Part shown: piece by piece, positions 37,088 through 46,634 of the stretch
Layout of the letters: each line of letters starts with the position of its first letter
How positions within the stretch are numbered: position 1 is the stretch's first letter
NCBI GenBank assembly: GCA_016708305.1
Contig: JADJGB010000001.1
Location: 496,001-560,000 of the forward strand
Reading direction: 5' to 3'
Length of the DNA: 64,000 nucleotides
DNA from: Sphingobacteriales bacterium
GTDB lineage: Bacteria; Bacteroidota; Bacteroidia; Chitinophagales; Chitinophagaceae
Position numbers and translations under genes: made by a program
Notes under the pieces: generated by a model
The model's database searches: none
What the model was told of the DNA's origin: nothing
The model's input: the letters and a program-made list of their open reading frames with translations, nothing else

Positions 37088-37765
37088 TTACCAGTAAGCA
37101 ATTACGGTAATGCCGCCAACAATATTATCGCCAATTTTTACTTTTATGGCGGTATCCAAAGGCAGTAACATATCTACCCGGGAGCCAAATTTAATAAAAC
37201 CCATTTCACCTGCCTGTTTTACTTTCTTACCTACTTCATTATAGTTTACAATCCTTTTTGCCATTGCGCCGGCAATTTGTTTTGTAAGTAACACTTTTCC
37301 ACTCGCAGTTTTATAAACATTGGTATGCCTTTCATTTTCGGTAGAAGATTTTGGATGCCATGCCACTAAATATTTCCCCTTATGATATTGATTATATACA
37401 ATTTCGCCACTCACGGGATTAAAATTAGCATGTACATTCAACGGGCTCATAAAAATGGAAACCTGTATTCTTTTATCGGGAAAATATTCATCAGCCTGCA
37501 CTTCTTCAATTACTACCACCTTACCATCGCAGGGAGCTATTATGGCATTGTCGTCGGACGTAAATATTCTTTTTGGAATTCTGAAAAACCATAAAATGAT
37601 ACCTAATAAAAAAAATGTGATGATAAAGAGAATTACAAATAGTGCAAAATAATTTTCGAACAAAAATTTATAACTGAATGCATTAATTGCCAAAAATAAT
37701 AATGTGGCTAAACTGATAGTGGCATTGCCTTCCTTGTGTAATGTCATTTGTAAATTTTGCTGCAA
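37088..37765 (-). CDS. psd: phosphatidylserine decarboxylase family protein
   Basis: Makes phosphatidylethanolamine from phosphatidylserine at the inner membrane. 225 aa, the short form. N-terminal hydrophobic hairpin (residues 15-70), IAPCDGKVVVIEEV, SIFMSPLNVHANFNPVSGEI, and the self-cleavage site in IKFGSRVDMLLP, where the Ser becomes the pyruvoyl group. Confidence 0.93.
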   Translation of the reverse strand: MQQNLQMTLHKEGNATISLATLLFLAINAFSYKFLFENYFALFVILFIITFFLLGIILWFFRIPKRIFTSDDNAIIAPCDGKVVVIEEVQADEYFPDKRIQVSIFMSPLNVHANFNPVSGEIVYNQYHKGKYLVAWHPKSSTENERHTNVYKTASGKVLLTKQIAGAMAKRIVNYNEVGKKVKQAGEMGFIKFGSRVDMLLPLDTAIKVKIGDNIVGGITVIAYW

Positions 37766-37789
37766 ATTTACACCTAAAATATTGAACTT

Positions 37790-38026
37790 TAATCAATCGT
37801 AGGGCAAACGCATCTAAATTCACAAATAGATAATCATCATTAATCCCAGAGGGAAAAAATTATAATAGAATAGGATTGAACCCAGTTTTACAGAACCCCA
37901 AAGGGGGTGAAATGTCATCCCTACGGGATTTTGAACATTACTAAACGATTATTTCTACTATGATATCAGCCTTTCAGGCTTGTTTTCAGACTAAAAATTA
38001 GATGCGTTTGCCCTGTAATCAATCGT
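37790..38026. mobile_element. MITE-like element with terminal inverted repeats and an 11-bp target duplication
   Basis: Left end AGGGCAAACGCATCTAAATT (37801-37820) and right end AATTAGATGCGTTTGCCCT (37996-38014) are inverted repeats with one base missing in the right arm. The element of about 215 bp is flanked by identical TAATCAATCGT at 37790-37800 and 38016-38026, as expected for a target-site duplication. The interior has no ORF but carries short motifs such as CCCCAAAGGGGGTG and ATCCCTACGGGATT. No transposase is encoded. Confidence 0.8.
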
Positions 38027-38082
38027 TAAAAGAATACGGCTTTTAGGCTTTAAGCTATATGCTTTAGGCTGTACAATCTGTA

Positions 38083-38166
38083 ATCCAAAATCACAAATCC
38101 AAAATCACAAATCCAAAATCACAAATCCAAAATCACAAATCCAAAATCCAAAATCCAAAATCACAA
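38083..38166. repeat. tandem repeat, 14-bp unit ATCCAAAATCACAA
   Basis: Four full units followed by shortened ones (ATCCAAA). AT-rich minisatellite between the MITE-like element and the tonB gene, possibly a slippage site. Together with the MITE-like element it fills the gene-free stretch 37766-38198. Confidence 0.9.
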
Positions 38167-38198
38167 ATCTGCAATCTGCTAATTTGAAACCTAAAACA

Positions 38199-39038
38199 TC
38201 ATTGCTCCATTACCTGAAACGTTATCGGTTGTTTGCGGTAGGCAGTTACTTCTCTTCCATTTTGTATGGCAGGTATCCATTTACCCGATTTTTTTATCAC
38301 ACGTATTGCTTCCTGCTCCATGCCATAGCCATAGTTAGTAAGCGGCTTAATATCGCTCAGGTTACCGACTTTATCCACTATAAATTGAATGACAACAGTG
38401 AAAGTTCCGCCGGTTGCGCCATTTTCAACAGGTACATCACCACGTAGATTGCGCTCCAGAAAATTTTTCCATGCGCTACTGCCTCCGGGATATTTTGCAT
38501 CAATTTCTACTTTTTCAAAAGGTCTCCCTCCATTATCGTCATTATAGGCTTTGATTTCTATAATTCCTTTGTTGTTATCAATTGTTTGAGGAGGAAGCAC
38601 TACCCCCGCGTCTTTAACACCTTCAGTAGTGATATTGCTGATTTTTGCTTCTTCAATTTCGGTTTGAGTGGGCGGAGGGGTTACTACCTCCTTATCCGGA
38701 ACCACTTTAGGCACGATAAATTCAATGGTTTTTATTTTTGGCGTTTCCACCGGTTTGGGAAGTTCAAGTGGTGGTGGTATTTCTTTTTTATCAGCCTTAA
38801 TGTCTTGTATAGTTACACTCTCCGTAATTCTGAACCGGGTTTTATTTTCAGCCTTAAACAAAACGTTTTTCAAATAAAATCCTCCTGCAAATAAGGAGAA
38901 AATTACAAGGGTGATTAGAAGCGCTTTCCACATTCGTTTTTCGTAAGTTGCTCTCAACTGATAGGCCCCATAATCTTTATTTCTGCCTTCAAAGACGATG
39001 TCGAGATGTGCGGCGGTAAGGATTTCTGACTGTTTCAT
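38199..39038 (-). CDS. TonB-family energy transducer
   Basis: 279 aa. A cytosolic N-terminus with GRNKDYGAYQLRATYEKRM, one transmembrane helix near residues 36-55 (KALLITLVIFSLFAGGFYL), a Pro-rich periplasmic linker (IPPPLELPKPVETPK; VVTPPPTQTE) and a C-terminal TonB domain (GTFTVVIQFIVDKVGNLSDI, then GKWIPAIQNGREV). Couples the proton gradient to outer-membrane receptors, or acts in a paralogous role. The first stretch is typical of Bacteroidota TonB proteins. Confidence 0.88.
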   Translation of the reverse strand: MKQSEILTAAHLDIVFEGRNKDYGAYQLRATYEKRMWKALLITLVIFSLFAGGFYLKNVLFKAENKTRFRITESVTIQDIKADKKEIPPPLELPKPVETPKIKTIEFIVPKVVPDKEVVTPPPTQTEIEEAKISNITTEGVKDAGVVLPPQTIDNNKGIIEIKAYNDDNGGRPFEKVEIDAKYPGGSSAWKNFLERNLRGDVPVENGATGGTFTVVIQFIVDKVGNLSDIKPLTNYGYGMEQEAIRVIKKSGKWIPAIQNGREVTAYRKQPITFQVMEQ

Positions 39039-39261
39039 TACAAGGGTTTTTTTGAGTGAATGAATAAGTTATCTCATAAGATTCTTCCAAAATAAATGGT
39101 ATGCCCTTATCAACCATTAAGGCTGAATGAAAAAGAATCTTATAAAAACCTTTGCCGGCGCAAGTTTTGCTTATAAGATGCAGTGATAAAAAATTCCATA
39201 AAACCTTCTGATTGGAAAAATGACTAAACCGGAGCAATACCTATCTCTTTAGCCTTTTGGA

Positions 39262-40638
39262 TTAAGAAAGAAAAGCAGCATCATAGTTATTGGCAATATC
39301 TCCATCGAGAATAGCGTCTTTCAGTGCGTCTTTCAAAACGCCAACCGGTTTCGAAGGTGCGAGACCGAACATTTTCATAATCTGATTGCCATCCACAGGT
39401 GGCTGCCAGTTGCGTATCTGGTCTTTTTCTTCCACCTCCTTGCAGCGCTCTCTTACAAATTTAAAATTTTCAAGAAAACGTCTGACTTTATGTTTGTTTT
39501 TGCTGGTAATATCGGCTTCGCAAAGTATCATCAGGGCTTCAAAATCTTCTCCTGCATCAAACAGCAATCTTCTGATGGCAGAGTCGGTTATGTTTTCTTT
39601 GGTCAGGCTGATGGGGCGAAGGTGAAGCTCCACCAACTTTTTTACAAAACGCATTTTTTCGTTTTGGGGTAGCTTTAGTTTGGCAAATATTTTAGGCACC
39701 ATTCTTCCACCCACTACTTCATGCCCGTGAAAAGTCCAGCCGTGACCATCTTCATATTTTTTTGTTGCAGGTTTACCAATGTCGTGCAGGATAGCTGCCC
39801 ATCGGGTCCAGAGGTCGTCTGTATTTTGAGAAATATTGTCCAGTACCTGAAGGGTGTGATAAAAATTATCTTTATGTCCAATACCATCCTTGTTTTCTGC
39901 GCCGGCAAGGTCAACCATTTTTGGAAAGATAATTTGTAATAAGCAGGTTTTAAAGAGCAAATCAAAGCCAATGGAAGGTTTTTCTGCAAGGATAATTTTA
40001 TTCAATTCATCTGTAATTCTTTCCTGCGAAATGATTTTTATTCGTTCTGCATTTCGGGAAATAGCTTCCAGCGTTTCAGGTGCGATAGAAAAATTTAATT
40101 GGGTAGCAAACCTAATCGCGCGCATCATGCGAAGCGGATCATCGCTAAAAGTCTGATCAGGCTCTAATGGGGTTATAATTATTTTTTCTTCTAAATGCAG
40201 CAGCCCACCGAAAGGGTCAATCAATTTGCCAAAATCATTTTTATTCAAACTTATTGCCAATGCATTGATGGTAAAATCTCTCCGGTTCTGATCGTCTTCA
40301 ATGGTTCCGGGCTCTACTTCGGGCTTGCGACTATGCTTTGCGTAGCTTTCTTTTCTGGCGCCTACAAACTCGATATCGAAATCGTTCGTATGAATATGGG
40401 CTGTGCCAAAGTTCTTAAAAAAGTTAACTTCCGGCACTTTTGTAAATTTGTTTGCAACTGCCTTAGCCAACTCTATTCCATCGCCAAGGCAAACAATATC
40501 TGCATCTGTTGTGGGTCGCCCGAGAATTTTGTCGCGTACAAAACCGCCAATCAAATAGCTTTCCAAGCCCAACTCCTGTGCGGCATCGGCTATTTTATTG
40601 ACGATAATTTCTTCTTTATGGTTTAACTGAATTTCCAT
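39262..40638 (-). CDS. cca: CCA tRNA nucleotidyltransferase / poly(A) polymerase family with HD domain
   Basis: Adds or repairs the CCA end of tRNAs. Nucleotidyltransferase motif LIGGFVRDKILGRPTTDADI, then RRDFTINALAISL and DDPLRMMRAIRFATQL. An HD domain lies near residue 280 (RWAAILHDIGKPATK). I chose Met at 40638 (MEIQLNHKEE), since the upstream in-frame ATG adds only four residues. 458 aa. Upstream tsaC on the same strand is also a tRNA-maturation gene. Confidence 0.93.
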   Translation of the reverse strand: MEIQLNHKEEIIVNKIADAAQELGLESYLIGGFVRDKILGRPTTDADIVCLGDGIELAKAVANKFTKVPEVNFFKNFGTAHIHTNDFDIEFVGARKESYAKHSRKPEVEPGTIEDDQNRRDFTINALAISLNKNDFGKLIDPFGGLLHLEEKIIITPLEPDQTFSDDPLRMMRAIRFATQLNFSIAPETLEAISRNAERIKIISQERITDELNKIILAEKPSIGFDLLFKTCLLQIIFPKMVDLAGAENKDGIGHKDNFYHTLQVLDNISQNTDDLWTRWAAILHDIGKPATKKYEDGHGWTFHGHEVVGGRMVPKIFAKLKLPQNEKMRFVKKLVELHLRPISLTKENITDSAIRRLLFDAGEDFEALMILCEADITSKNKHKVRRFLENFKFVRERCKEVEEKDQIRNWQPPVDGNQIMKMFGLAPSKPVGVLKDALKDAILDGDIANNYDAAFLS

Positions 40639-40674
40639 GTAGGGCGGCAAATATAAAGCAGTTTTGCTTTTTTA

Positions 40675-41244
40675 TTACTTTCTGATAAATTCAATTTCGC
40701 CATCATTCCATCTGATGATAGAAGAAGCCCGGGCAGGGTTCGTGTCATCCTGCCTGTATTTCACAGCATAATCAACTGCATGAATGATTGACTGATTAAT
40801 TTCTTTATAAACCTGAGGCGTAGGCTGTCCCGAAATATTGGCTGATGTTGACACAATAGGCTTGCCAAACCTTTTGATTAATGTTTTACAAAAATCATCG
40901 CTGCAAATTCTTATGGCGATGCTGCCGTCTTCGGTGGTAAGATTGTCAGGGAAACCCAGCCCATATTCATAAATAACTGTTGTTGGCTTTTCAGTGGTTT
41001 CGAGGTAGTCAAATAATCTTAAATCCACTGCTGCCGTATAGCTCATTACCTGCCTTTCTGTTGCTGCCAATACGATTAAGGCTTTACTATCATTACGATT
41101 TTTGATTTTGTAAATTTTTGTAATTGCGTTTTCATTTGTAGCGTCACAACCCAGCCCCCACACCGTATCTGTGGGATAAAGGATAACGCCTCCTTCTTTT
41201 AAAATTTTTAAACAATGCGTAATATCGTCTTCGAACGTCATCAT
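40675..41244 (-). CDS. tsaC: threonylcarbamoyl-AMP synthase
   Basis: Makes threonylcarbamoyl-AMP for the t6A37 modification of tRNA. 189 aa of the SUA5/YrdC fold: GGVILYPTDTVWGLGCDATN, IYKIKNRNDSKALIVL, SIAIRICSDDFCKTLI and IVSTSANISGQPTPQ. No C-terminal Sua5 domain, hence the short TsaC form. Lies 36 nt before cca and 14 nt after the glycosyltransferase on the same strand, a likely operon. Confidence 0.93.
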   Translation of the reverse strand: MMTFEDDITHCLKILKEGGVILYPTDTVWGLGCDATNENAITKIYKIKNRNDSKALIVLAATERQVMSYTAAVDLRLFDYLETTEKPTTVIYEYGLGFPDNLTTEDGSIAIRICSDDFCKTLIKRFGKPIVSTSANISGQPTPQVYKEINQSIIHAVDYAVKYRQDDTNPARASSIIRWNDGEIEFIRK

Positions 41245-41258
41245 TAATATTTTGAAAA

Positions 41259-42416
41259 TTAATTCTTTAATACTGATTCATACATTTTCATCACATGGGT
41301 TACATATACCTCCGGTGCGAATTTTTTTACATGTTCCAATCCTTTTTGTTTCATAGAATGAGCTATTTGTGGGTCATCAAATATTTTTTTCAGCCCCTCG
41401 GCAATCTCTTCAGGTTTTGAAGGATTTACTAAATAAGCGGCATCTCCACCTACTTCGGGCAGGCAGGATGTATTGGAAGTGATGACCGGCGTACCTCCGG
41501 CCAATGCTTCTACCACCGGAATACCAAAACCTTCATAGAACGAGGGGTAAACCATGGCTTCAGACAATTGAAAAATAGCGGGAATATCTTCGGTTTCTAC
41601 AAAGGGATTTTTCCCCACTTCCTTCAGTTTATCCGAAAGGAAAATCACTTTCTTTTTCAAATGATGATCATGTATATACTGTTGAACAGTTTTCTTATAT
41701 TCGTTACCCCGCCCGATTACCACCACCGGTAAATCTATCTTGTTATTTAAAATATGCAGGGCTTTGCAAATATTCAATAAATTTTTTCGAGGAATAATGG
41801 TGCCTACATGCAGAAAAAACCTATCCGGCAAATTATATTTCTCTTTGATTTTTTCCTTCTCGGAATCATTTTGAATAACTTCAAAAAGCGGGTTGTAGGT
41901 TTGATAGATAACCTCAATTTTACTGGGGTCTGTTTTGTAAAATTCAATGATATTTCTTTTGGTTTCCTCGCTGGTAGCCATTATCCGATTGGCATTTTTG
42001 CAGGCATATCTGGTTTTTTTTGTGTATATTTTTACATCAATTGGAGAATACTCATTTGGATACATTTCTGGAAACATATCGTGCATGGTGACGATTGATT
42101 TGATGCCTGAATTACCCATTCCCAGCGGGATTTCGTGGCTGAGACCATGATAAATATCTATCCGGTCACGAATTAAATCATTTGTTATCCATTTTGTTCT
42201 CCACCAACTTCTTATCAATTGATGCAAAAAATGACCGGGCTGTATTTCATGCAGGCATGAATGGGCAGGTGTGAACAGTTTCCCTGGTTTGGAATTATAT
42301 AAAAAATAATTATTTTGAGGGAAATGATCAGCAAGTAAATTTATCAGCACCCTACTGAAAACGCCCAATCCGGTACTGTTGTGAAATGCTCTTTTTGCAT
42401 CAAACCCTATATTCAT
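41259..42416 (-). CDS. glycosyltransferase family 4 (GT-B)
   Basis: 385 aa from MNIGFDAKRAFHNSTGLGVF; a longer in-frame start adds 24 unconserved residues. N-terminal acceptor domain, then FFLHVGTIIPRKNLLNICKA and the donor-binding stretch PSFYEGFGIPVVEALAGGTP with LPEVGGDAAYLV. Transfers a sugar, probably mannose-like, onto a glycan or lipid; substrate unknown. Confidence 0.88.
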   Translation of the reverse strand: MNIGFDAKRAFHNSTGLGVFSRVLINLLADHFPQNNYFLYNSKPGKLFTPAHSCLHEIQPGHFLHQLIRSWWRTKWITNDLIRDRIDIYHGLSHEIPLGMGNSGIKSIVTMHDMFPEMYPNEYSPIDVKIYTKKTRYACKNANRIMATSEETKRNIIEFYKTDPSKIEVIYQTYNPLFEVIQNDSEKEKIKEKYNLPDRFFLHVGTIIPRKNLLNICKALHILNNKIDLPVVVIGRGNEYKKTVQQYIHDHHLKKKVIFLSDKLKEVGKNPFVETEDIPAIFQLSEAMVYPSFYEGFGIPVVEALAGGTPVITSNTSCLPEVGGDAAYLVNPSKPEEIAEGLKKIFDDPQIAHSMKQKGLEHVKKFAPEVYVTHVMKMYESVLKN

Positions 42417-42665
42417 AATGGCAAAGATAGATTTGTTTGATGCCAAATAAACGAAGGACTTATTACCTTTTTTCCAAAATACTGTCAATTTTTAAGAATA
42501 AAAATATTTGAAACGCTGAAATTTGAGGAATTTTCATTGAATAATCTCGAAAGCCATTTTTAAATGGTGAAAAATCGTGGTCATTTGAAATTTAAGAGAA
42601 CGTATCCCAATTCTACCTTTCAAACAGCGAACTTTCTTTTATCTTTGGCGCTGTTAAAAAATAAT

Positions 42666-43472
42666 ATGCAAGATTTAATTAATGCGGCCTGGGCCGACAG
42701 AGAGTTATTAAAAGATAAAAAATATAGCGACACCGTTCATGCGGTTATTGAAGAATTGGATAAGGGTCGCCTTCGTGTGGCAGAAAAAAAGGGTGCAAAA
42801 TGGGTAGTGAACCAATGGGTGAAAGAAGCAATTTTAATGTATTTTTCCATCCAGCCAATGAAAAAATGGGATGTAGATCCTTTTGAATTTTACGATAAAA
42901 TGTTGTTGAAGAAGGATTATGAAAGTCAGGGAGTACGAGCTGTTCCTCATGCTGTGGCGCGATATGGCTCATTTTTGGGCCGGAATGTGATCCTGATGCC
43001 TTCTTATGTGAATATCGGCGCTTATGTGGACGAGGGTACTATGGTGGACACCTGGGCTACTGTGGGCAGTTGTGCCCAGATTGGAAAAGGAGTGCATTTG
43101 AGTGGTGGCGTTGGCATAGGTGGTGTATTGGAGCCATTGCAGGCAGGGCCTGTTATTATTGAGGATGGTTGCTTCCTCGGCAGTCGCAGTATTGTGGTAG
43201 AAGGTGTGATTGTAGAAAGGGAGGCGGTGTTAGGTGCAAATGTGGTTCTCACCAGAAGTACAAGAATCATAGATGTAAGCGGTGCCGTTCCTATTGAGAG
43301 TAAAGGCAGGGTACCCGCGAGAAGTGTGGTAATACCCGGTAGCTATGCCAAAAAATTTCCAGCTGGAGAGTTTCATGTTAACTGCGCGCTTATCATTGGA
43401 AAACGCAAAGCAAGCACCGACCTGAAAACAAGCCTCAATGATGCGCTTCGAGAATTTAATGTAAGCGTATAA
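42666..43472 (+). CDS. dapD: tetrahydrodipicolinate N-succinyltransferase
   Basis: Lysine/diaminopimelate pathway: succinylates tetrahydrodipicolinate. 268 aa from MQDLINAAWADRELL; the longer in-frame start at 42564 is not conserved. Left-handed beta-helix from hexapeptide repeats (VNIGAYVDEGTMVDTWATVG; GVGIGGVLEPLQAGPVIIED), with GRVPARSVVIPG at the end. A TATCTTTG -7 box at 42640-42647 lies 18 nt upstream of the start codon, with a poor -33 element. Confidence 0.94.
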   Translation: MQDLINAAWADRELLKDKKYSDTVHAVIEELDKGRLRVAEKKGAKWVVNQWVKEAILMYFSIQPMKKWDVDPFEFYDKMLLKKDYESQGVRAVPHAVARYGSFLGRNVILMPSYVNIGAYVDEGTMVDTWATVGSCAQIGKGVHLSGGVGIGGVLEPLQAGPVIIEDGCFLGSRSIVVEGVIVEREAVLGANVVLTRSTRIIDVSGAVPIESKGRVPARSVVIPGSYAKKFPAGEFHVNCALIIGKRKASTDLKTSLNDALREFNVSV

Positions 43473-43553
43473 AAATTGATTCAGAATAAAATAGAAAAAA
43501 TTATGGATAATTAATTCTTTCGTTTTCTATTCTATTAATATTAAAAAAAAATA

Positions 43554-44489
43554 ATAATCAAAGCGCTCGTTTATAAATCAACCGGTAGCTGGTACACTGC
43601 TAAAGATGAAAACGGTGTGTTTCATAATGCGCGCATAAAAGGCGTATTTAAGATAGATGACATTACCAGTACCAATCCGATTGCAGTTGGCGATGAGGTG
43701 GAAATAGAGATAGAGGATGAAAATGAAGAAACCGCAATCATTACCCGAATTTTGCCTCGCCGGAACCACATTAACCGGCAGTCGCCAAGGTTAAAGTATC
43801 AGCAACATATTATTGCCGCCAATATTGACCAATCAGTATTGATTGCCACGCTGAAAGAGCCACGTACCTCTCAGGGCTTTATTGACCGTTTTTTGGTTGT
43901 TTGCGAAATGTACCATGTTCCTGCAATAATTGCTTTTAATAAAACTGATTTGTATAAAGCCAAAGAGGAAGAAAAACATCGTCATCTTTCATCCATTTAT
44001 GAATCATTAGGCTATAAAACGCTGGCTATTAGTGTAAAAGTGAACCGGGGAGTTGAAGAAATTAATGATTTGTTGCACAACAAAATTTCGCTCATTAGCG
44101 GGCATAGTGGTGTGGGCAAATCTTCGCTCATAAACGTGATTTTACCCGAAGCCGACCTGAAGACCCAGGAACTCAGCGGGTGGAGCGGAAAGGGCATGCA
44201 TACCACTACTTTTGCTACCATGTACGATTTGCCGAACGGCGGTAGCATTATTGACACCCCCGGCATCAGAGAGTTGGCCATTACCTCCTTAGAAAAAGAA
44301 GAACTGTCGCATTATTTCCCTGAAATGCTGTCGCGCCTTCAAAATTGCCAGTATAACAATTGTGTACATATCAACGAGCCAAACTGTGCGATCAAAGAGG
44401 CAGTACAAAAAGGTGAAATAACTGAGGAGCGCTATCTGAGCTATATCAATATTCTGGATACGCTGGGTGATAATATCCCTAAATACTAA
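43554..44489 (+). CDS. rsgA: ribosome small subunit-dependent GTPase A
   Basis: Late 30S maturation GTPase. N-terminal OB fold (KALVYKSTGSWYTAKDENGV), a circularly permuted GTPase with NKTDLYK, then P-loop GHSGVGKSSLINVI and DTPGIRELA, and a C-terminal zinc region with CQYNNCVHINEPNC. The conserved N-terminus begins around 43557 but no ATG/GTG/TTG lies there. The frame is open from 43545 after a run of nine A. A GTG at 43617 would cut the OB fold. The true start is probably hidden by a miscounted A-run. Confidence 0.9.
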   Translation: MIKALVYKSTGSWYTAKDENGVFHNARIKGVFKIDDITSTNPIAVGDEVEIEIEDENEETAIITRILPRRNHINRQSPRLKYQQHIIAANIDQSVLIATLKEPRTSQGFIDRFLVVCEMYHVPAIIAFNKTDLYKAKEEEKHRHLSSIYESLGYKTLAISVKVNRGVEEINDLLHNKISLISGHSGVGKSSLINVILPEADLKTQELSGWSGKGMHTTTFATMYDLPNGGSIIDTPGIRELAITSLEKEELSHYFPEMLSRLQNCQYNNCVHINEPNCAIKEAVQKGEITEERYLSYINILDTLGDNIPKY

Positions 44490-44498
44490 GAAATCCTT

Positions 44499-45025
44499 TT
44501 ACGCTTCCTTTTTATCTTTAAACCATCCTGAGTATTTTATATAATTTTTGGCAATTCGATTTATTTCACCATTGATTAGTTCTTCTGAAATATCTTTTAC
44601 TTTTCTGGCCGGCACACCTGCATAGATGCTTCCGGGTTCACATACCGTGTTTTCCAGCACAACCGCCCCTGCAGCGATGATCGTGTTGCTATGCACCACG
44701 GAATTGTCCATCACAATTGCTCCCATGCCAATCAGCACATTGTCATGCAAAGTGCAGCCATGTACAATGGCAGTATGCCCGATAGAGACGTTGTTGCCAA
44801 TATGGGTGGGATATTTTGATAAGTACAGTGAATTACTGCATTATCCTGAATGTTCACTTTATTCCCAATCTTTATATAGTTTACATCACCACGAATAACA
44901 GTATTGAACCACACGCTACATTGGTCGCCCATTTCCACATCGCCAACAATTGTGGCATTAGGCGCTATGAAGCAATCATCTCCAAACGTAGGCATTTTGC
45001 CCTCCACCGGTAAAATAACAGCCAT
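44499..45025 (-). CDS. gamma-carbonic anhydrase-like hexapeptide protein
   Basis: Left-handed beta-helix protein of the YrdA/PaaY group. Starts MAVILPVEGKMPTFGDDCFI and ATIVGDVEMGDQCSVWFNTV. Candidate zinc histidines are in NAVIHCTYQ and IGHTAIVHG (the latter after repair). One base is missing in the T-run at 44814-44817, which splits the frame; restored length is about 175 aa, normal for the family. Carbonic anhydrase activity is possible but not assured in this group. Confidence 0.88.
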
Positions 45026-45103
45026 GTTTAATTATTTTATTATACAACTGCTAAAATAATCATTCGCCACCACTTTCGGTATTTCATATTCTGTATTTTA
45101 AAT

Positions 45104-45111
45104 TACATTTG
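45104..45111 (+). promoter_or_regulatory. -7 box just ahead of the kinase-RapZ gene
   Basis: TACATTTG, an exact TAnnTTTG match ending 4 nt before the ATG at 45116, so the transcript would begin at or next to the start codon (leaderless). No convincing -33 element. Confidence 0.4.
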
Positions 45112-45115
45112 CCCA

Positions 45116-46579
45116 ATGCAGGAAAAAATTTTACTTATAACGTCATTATTCAAAGAATGGAGTGGCGGAGAACCGGATTCTGTTGATGTTTTGCAGCAGG
45201 CCGGTAGTGAGAGGCGTTATTTTCGTATCTGGAAGGATGGAAAATCAGTTATCGGTACTTATGGCGAAAACATAAAAGAAAACGAATCATTTTTTTATTT
45301 TTCTGAGAATTTTACACAAAAAGGACTGCCAATTGCCCATATTCTGAAAATTAGTAATGATCGAAAATATTATCTTCAGGAAGATTACGGAAGTATTTCA
45401 CTCATTAGCCGTCTGGAAAACGAAGGTTACACGGAGGAGATTTACGGCTTGTTTAAAAAGAGTTTAGAGAATCTTGCAAACCTACAGGTAAAGGGAGATG
45501 AAGGCTTAGATTATAATAAATGCCTGACTAATAAAGAATTTGGCCGCCAGGCAATTATGGCTGATTTATTATATTTCAAATATTACTTTTTGGATGCGTT
45601 GCGCAAGCCCTATGATAAACAAGGGCTGATTGATGATTTTGAGGCGTTGAGCAATTACCTGACTCATACTGATCATAAATTTTTTATGTTTCGCGACTTT
45701 CAAAGCAGAAATATTCAGGTAACGGAAGACGGTTCGGTGCACTTCATTGATTATCAGGGAGGTATGAAAGGCGCTCCACAATATGATGTAGCTTCTTTGC
45801 TTTGGCAGGCTCGTGCCAACCTACCCGACGACTGGAAGCAAAGCCTGTTGACAGACTATATGAATGTGCTGGAACCATTGTTGGATAAGCCATTAAACAG
45901 ATTGAGTTTTGTGGGTCAGTATAATGGGTATGTGCTGATTAGGTTGCTTCAGGTGTTAGGCGCTTATGGGTTCAGGGGTTTGTTTGAGCGAAAGGCACAT
46001 TTCCTCACCAGCATTCCATTAGCGCTGAAAAATCTGAAATCTTTTATTTCGAGTAATTCGATGGGTATAGCTTTGCCCGAGTTTGAAAAGGTGTTGCAGA
46101 TTTGCGTAGCCGAAAAAATTATTGAAGAATTTACACCGCTGCAGGCTACCGAAGAAACACCTCTGGTTGTAAAAATCAGCAGTTTTTCATTCAAGAAAGG
46201 ATTGCCACAGGATGATGACCCCGAAAGTAAAAAAAATGGTGGCGGCTTTGTCTTTGATTGTCGGGGAATATTGAATCCCGGAAGGTTAGAGGAGTTCAAA
46301 AGTGAAACAGGCAGAGATAAAGAGGTAATTGAGTTTTTGGAACAACAAACCCAAATGCCCGAATTTCTGCACAGTGTTTTTGACGTGGTGGACATCACAG
46401 TAGAAGATTTCATCAAAAGAAATTTCAGCAGCATGATGGTGAGTTTTGGCTGTACAGGTGGTCAGCATCGAAGCGTGTATGCTGCGGACGCTTTAGCCAG
46501 GCATTTGAAAAATAAGTTCAAAGTAAAGATAAAACTCAATCATTGGGTTCAGGATGAGAAGAACTGGGTGAATAGTTGA
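45116..46579 (+). CDS. fusion of an aminoglycoside-phosphotransferase-like sugar kinase (AmgK-like) and a RapZ C-terminal domain
   Basis: 487 aa. Residues 1-330: APH-fold kinase with SERRYFRIW, FFMFRDFQSRNIQV (catalytic Asp region) and VHFIDYQGGMKGAPQYDVAS (metal Asp). This is the pattern of AmgK, which phosphorylates N-acetylmuramate or GlcNAc at C1. Residues 350-487: the RapZ C-terminal domain with FVFDCRGILNPGR and VSFGCTGGQHRSVYAADALA; in E. coli this part senses GlcN6P. The RapZ P-loop domain is absent. The next gene is a MurU-like nucleotidyltransferase, so cell-wall sugar salvage is likely. Confidence 0.85.
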   Translation: MQEKILLITSLFKEWSGGEPDSVDVLQQAGSERRYFRIWKDGKSVIGTYGENIKENESFFYFSENFTQKGLPIAHILKISNDRKYYLQEDYGSISLISRLENEGYTEEIYGLFKKSLENLANLQVKGDEGLDYNKCLTNKEFGRQAIMADLLYFKYYFLDALRKPYDKQGLIDDFEALSNYLTHTDHKFFMFRDFQSRNIQVTEDGSVHFIDYQGGMKGAPQYDVASLLWQARANLPDDWKQSLLTDYMNVLEPLLDKPLNRLSFVGQYNGYVLIRLLQVLGAYGFRGLFERKAHFLTSIPLALKNLKSFISSNSMGIALPEFEKVLQICVAEKIIEEFTPLQATEETPLVVKISSFSFKKGLPQDDDPESKKNGGGFVFDCRGILNPGRLEEFKSETGRDKEVIEFLEQQTQMPEFLHSVFDVVDITVEDFIKRNFSSMMVSFGCTGGQHRSVYAADALARHLKNKFKVKIKLNHWVQDEKNWVNS

Positions 46580-46634
46580 TGATGTAGTTAAATGATGACA
46601 ATTTCATAAACAAATAATAATCAAATAATTAAAC

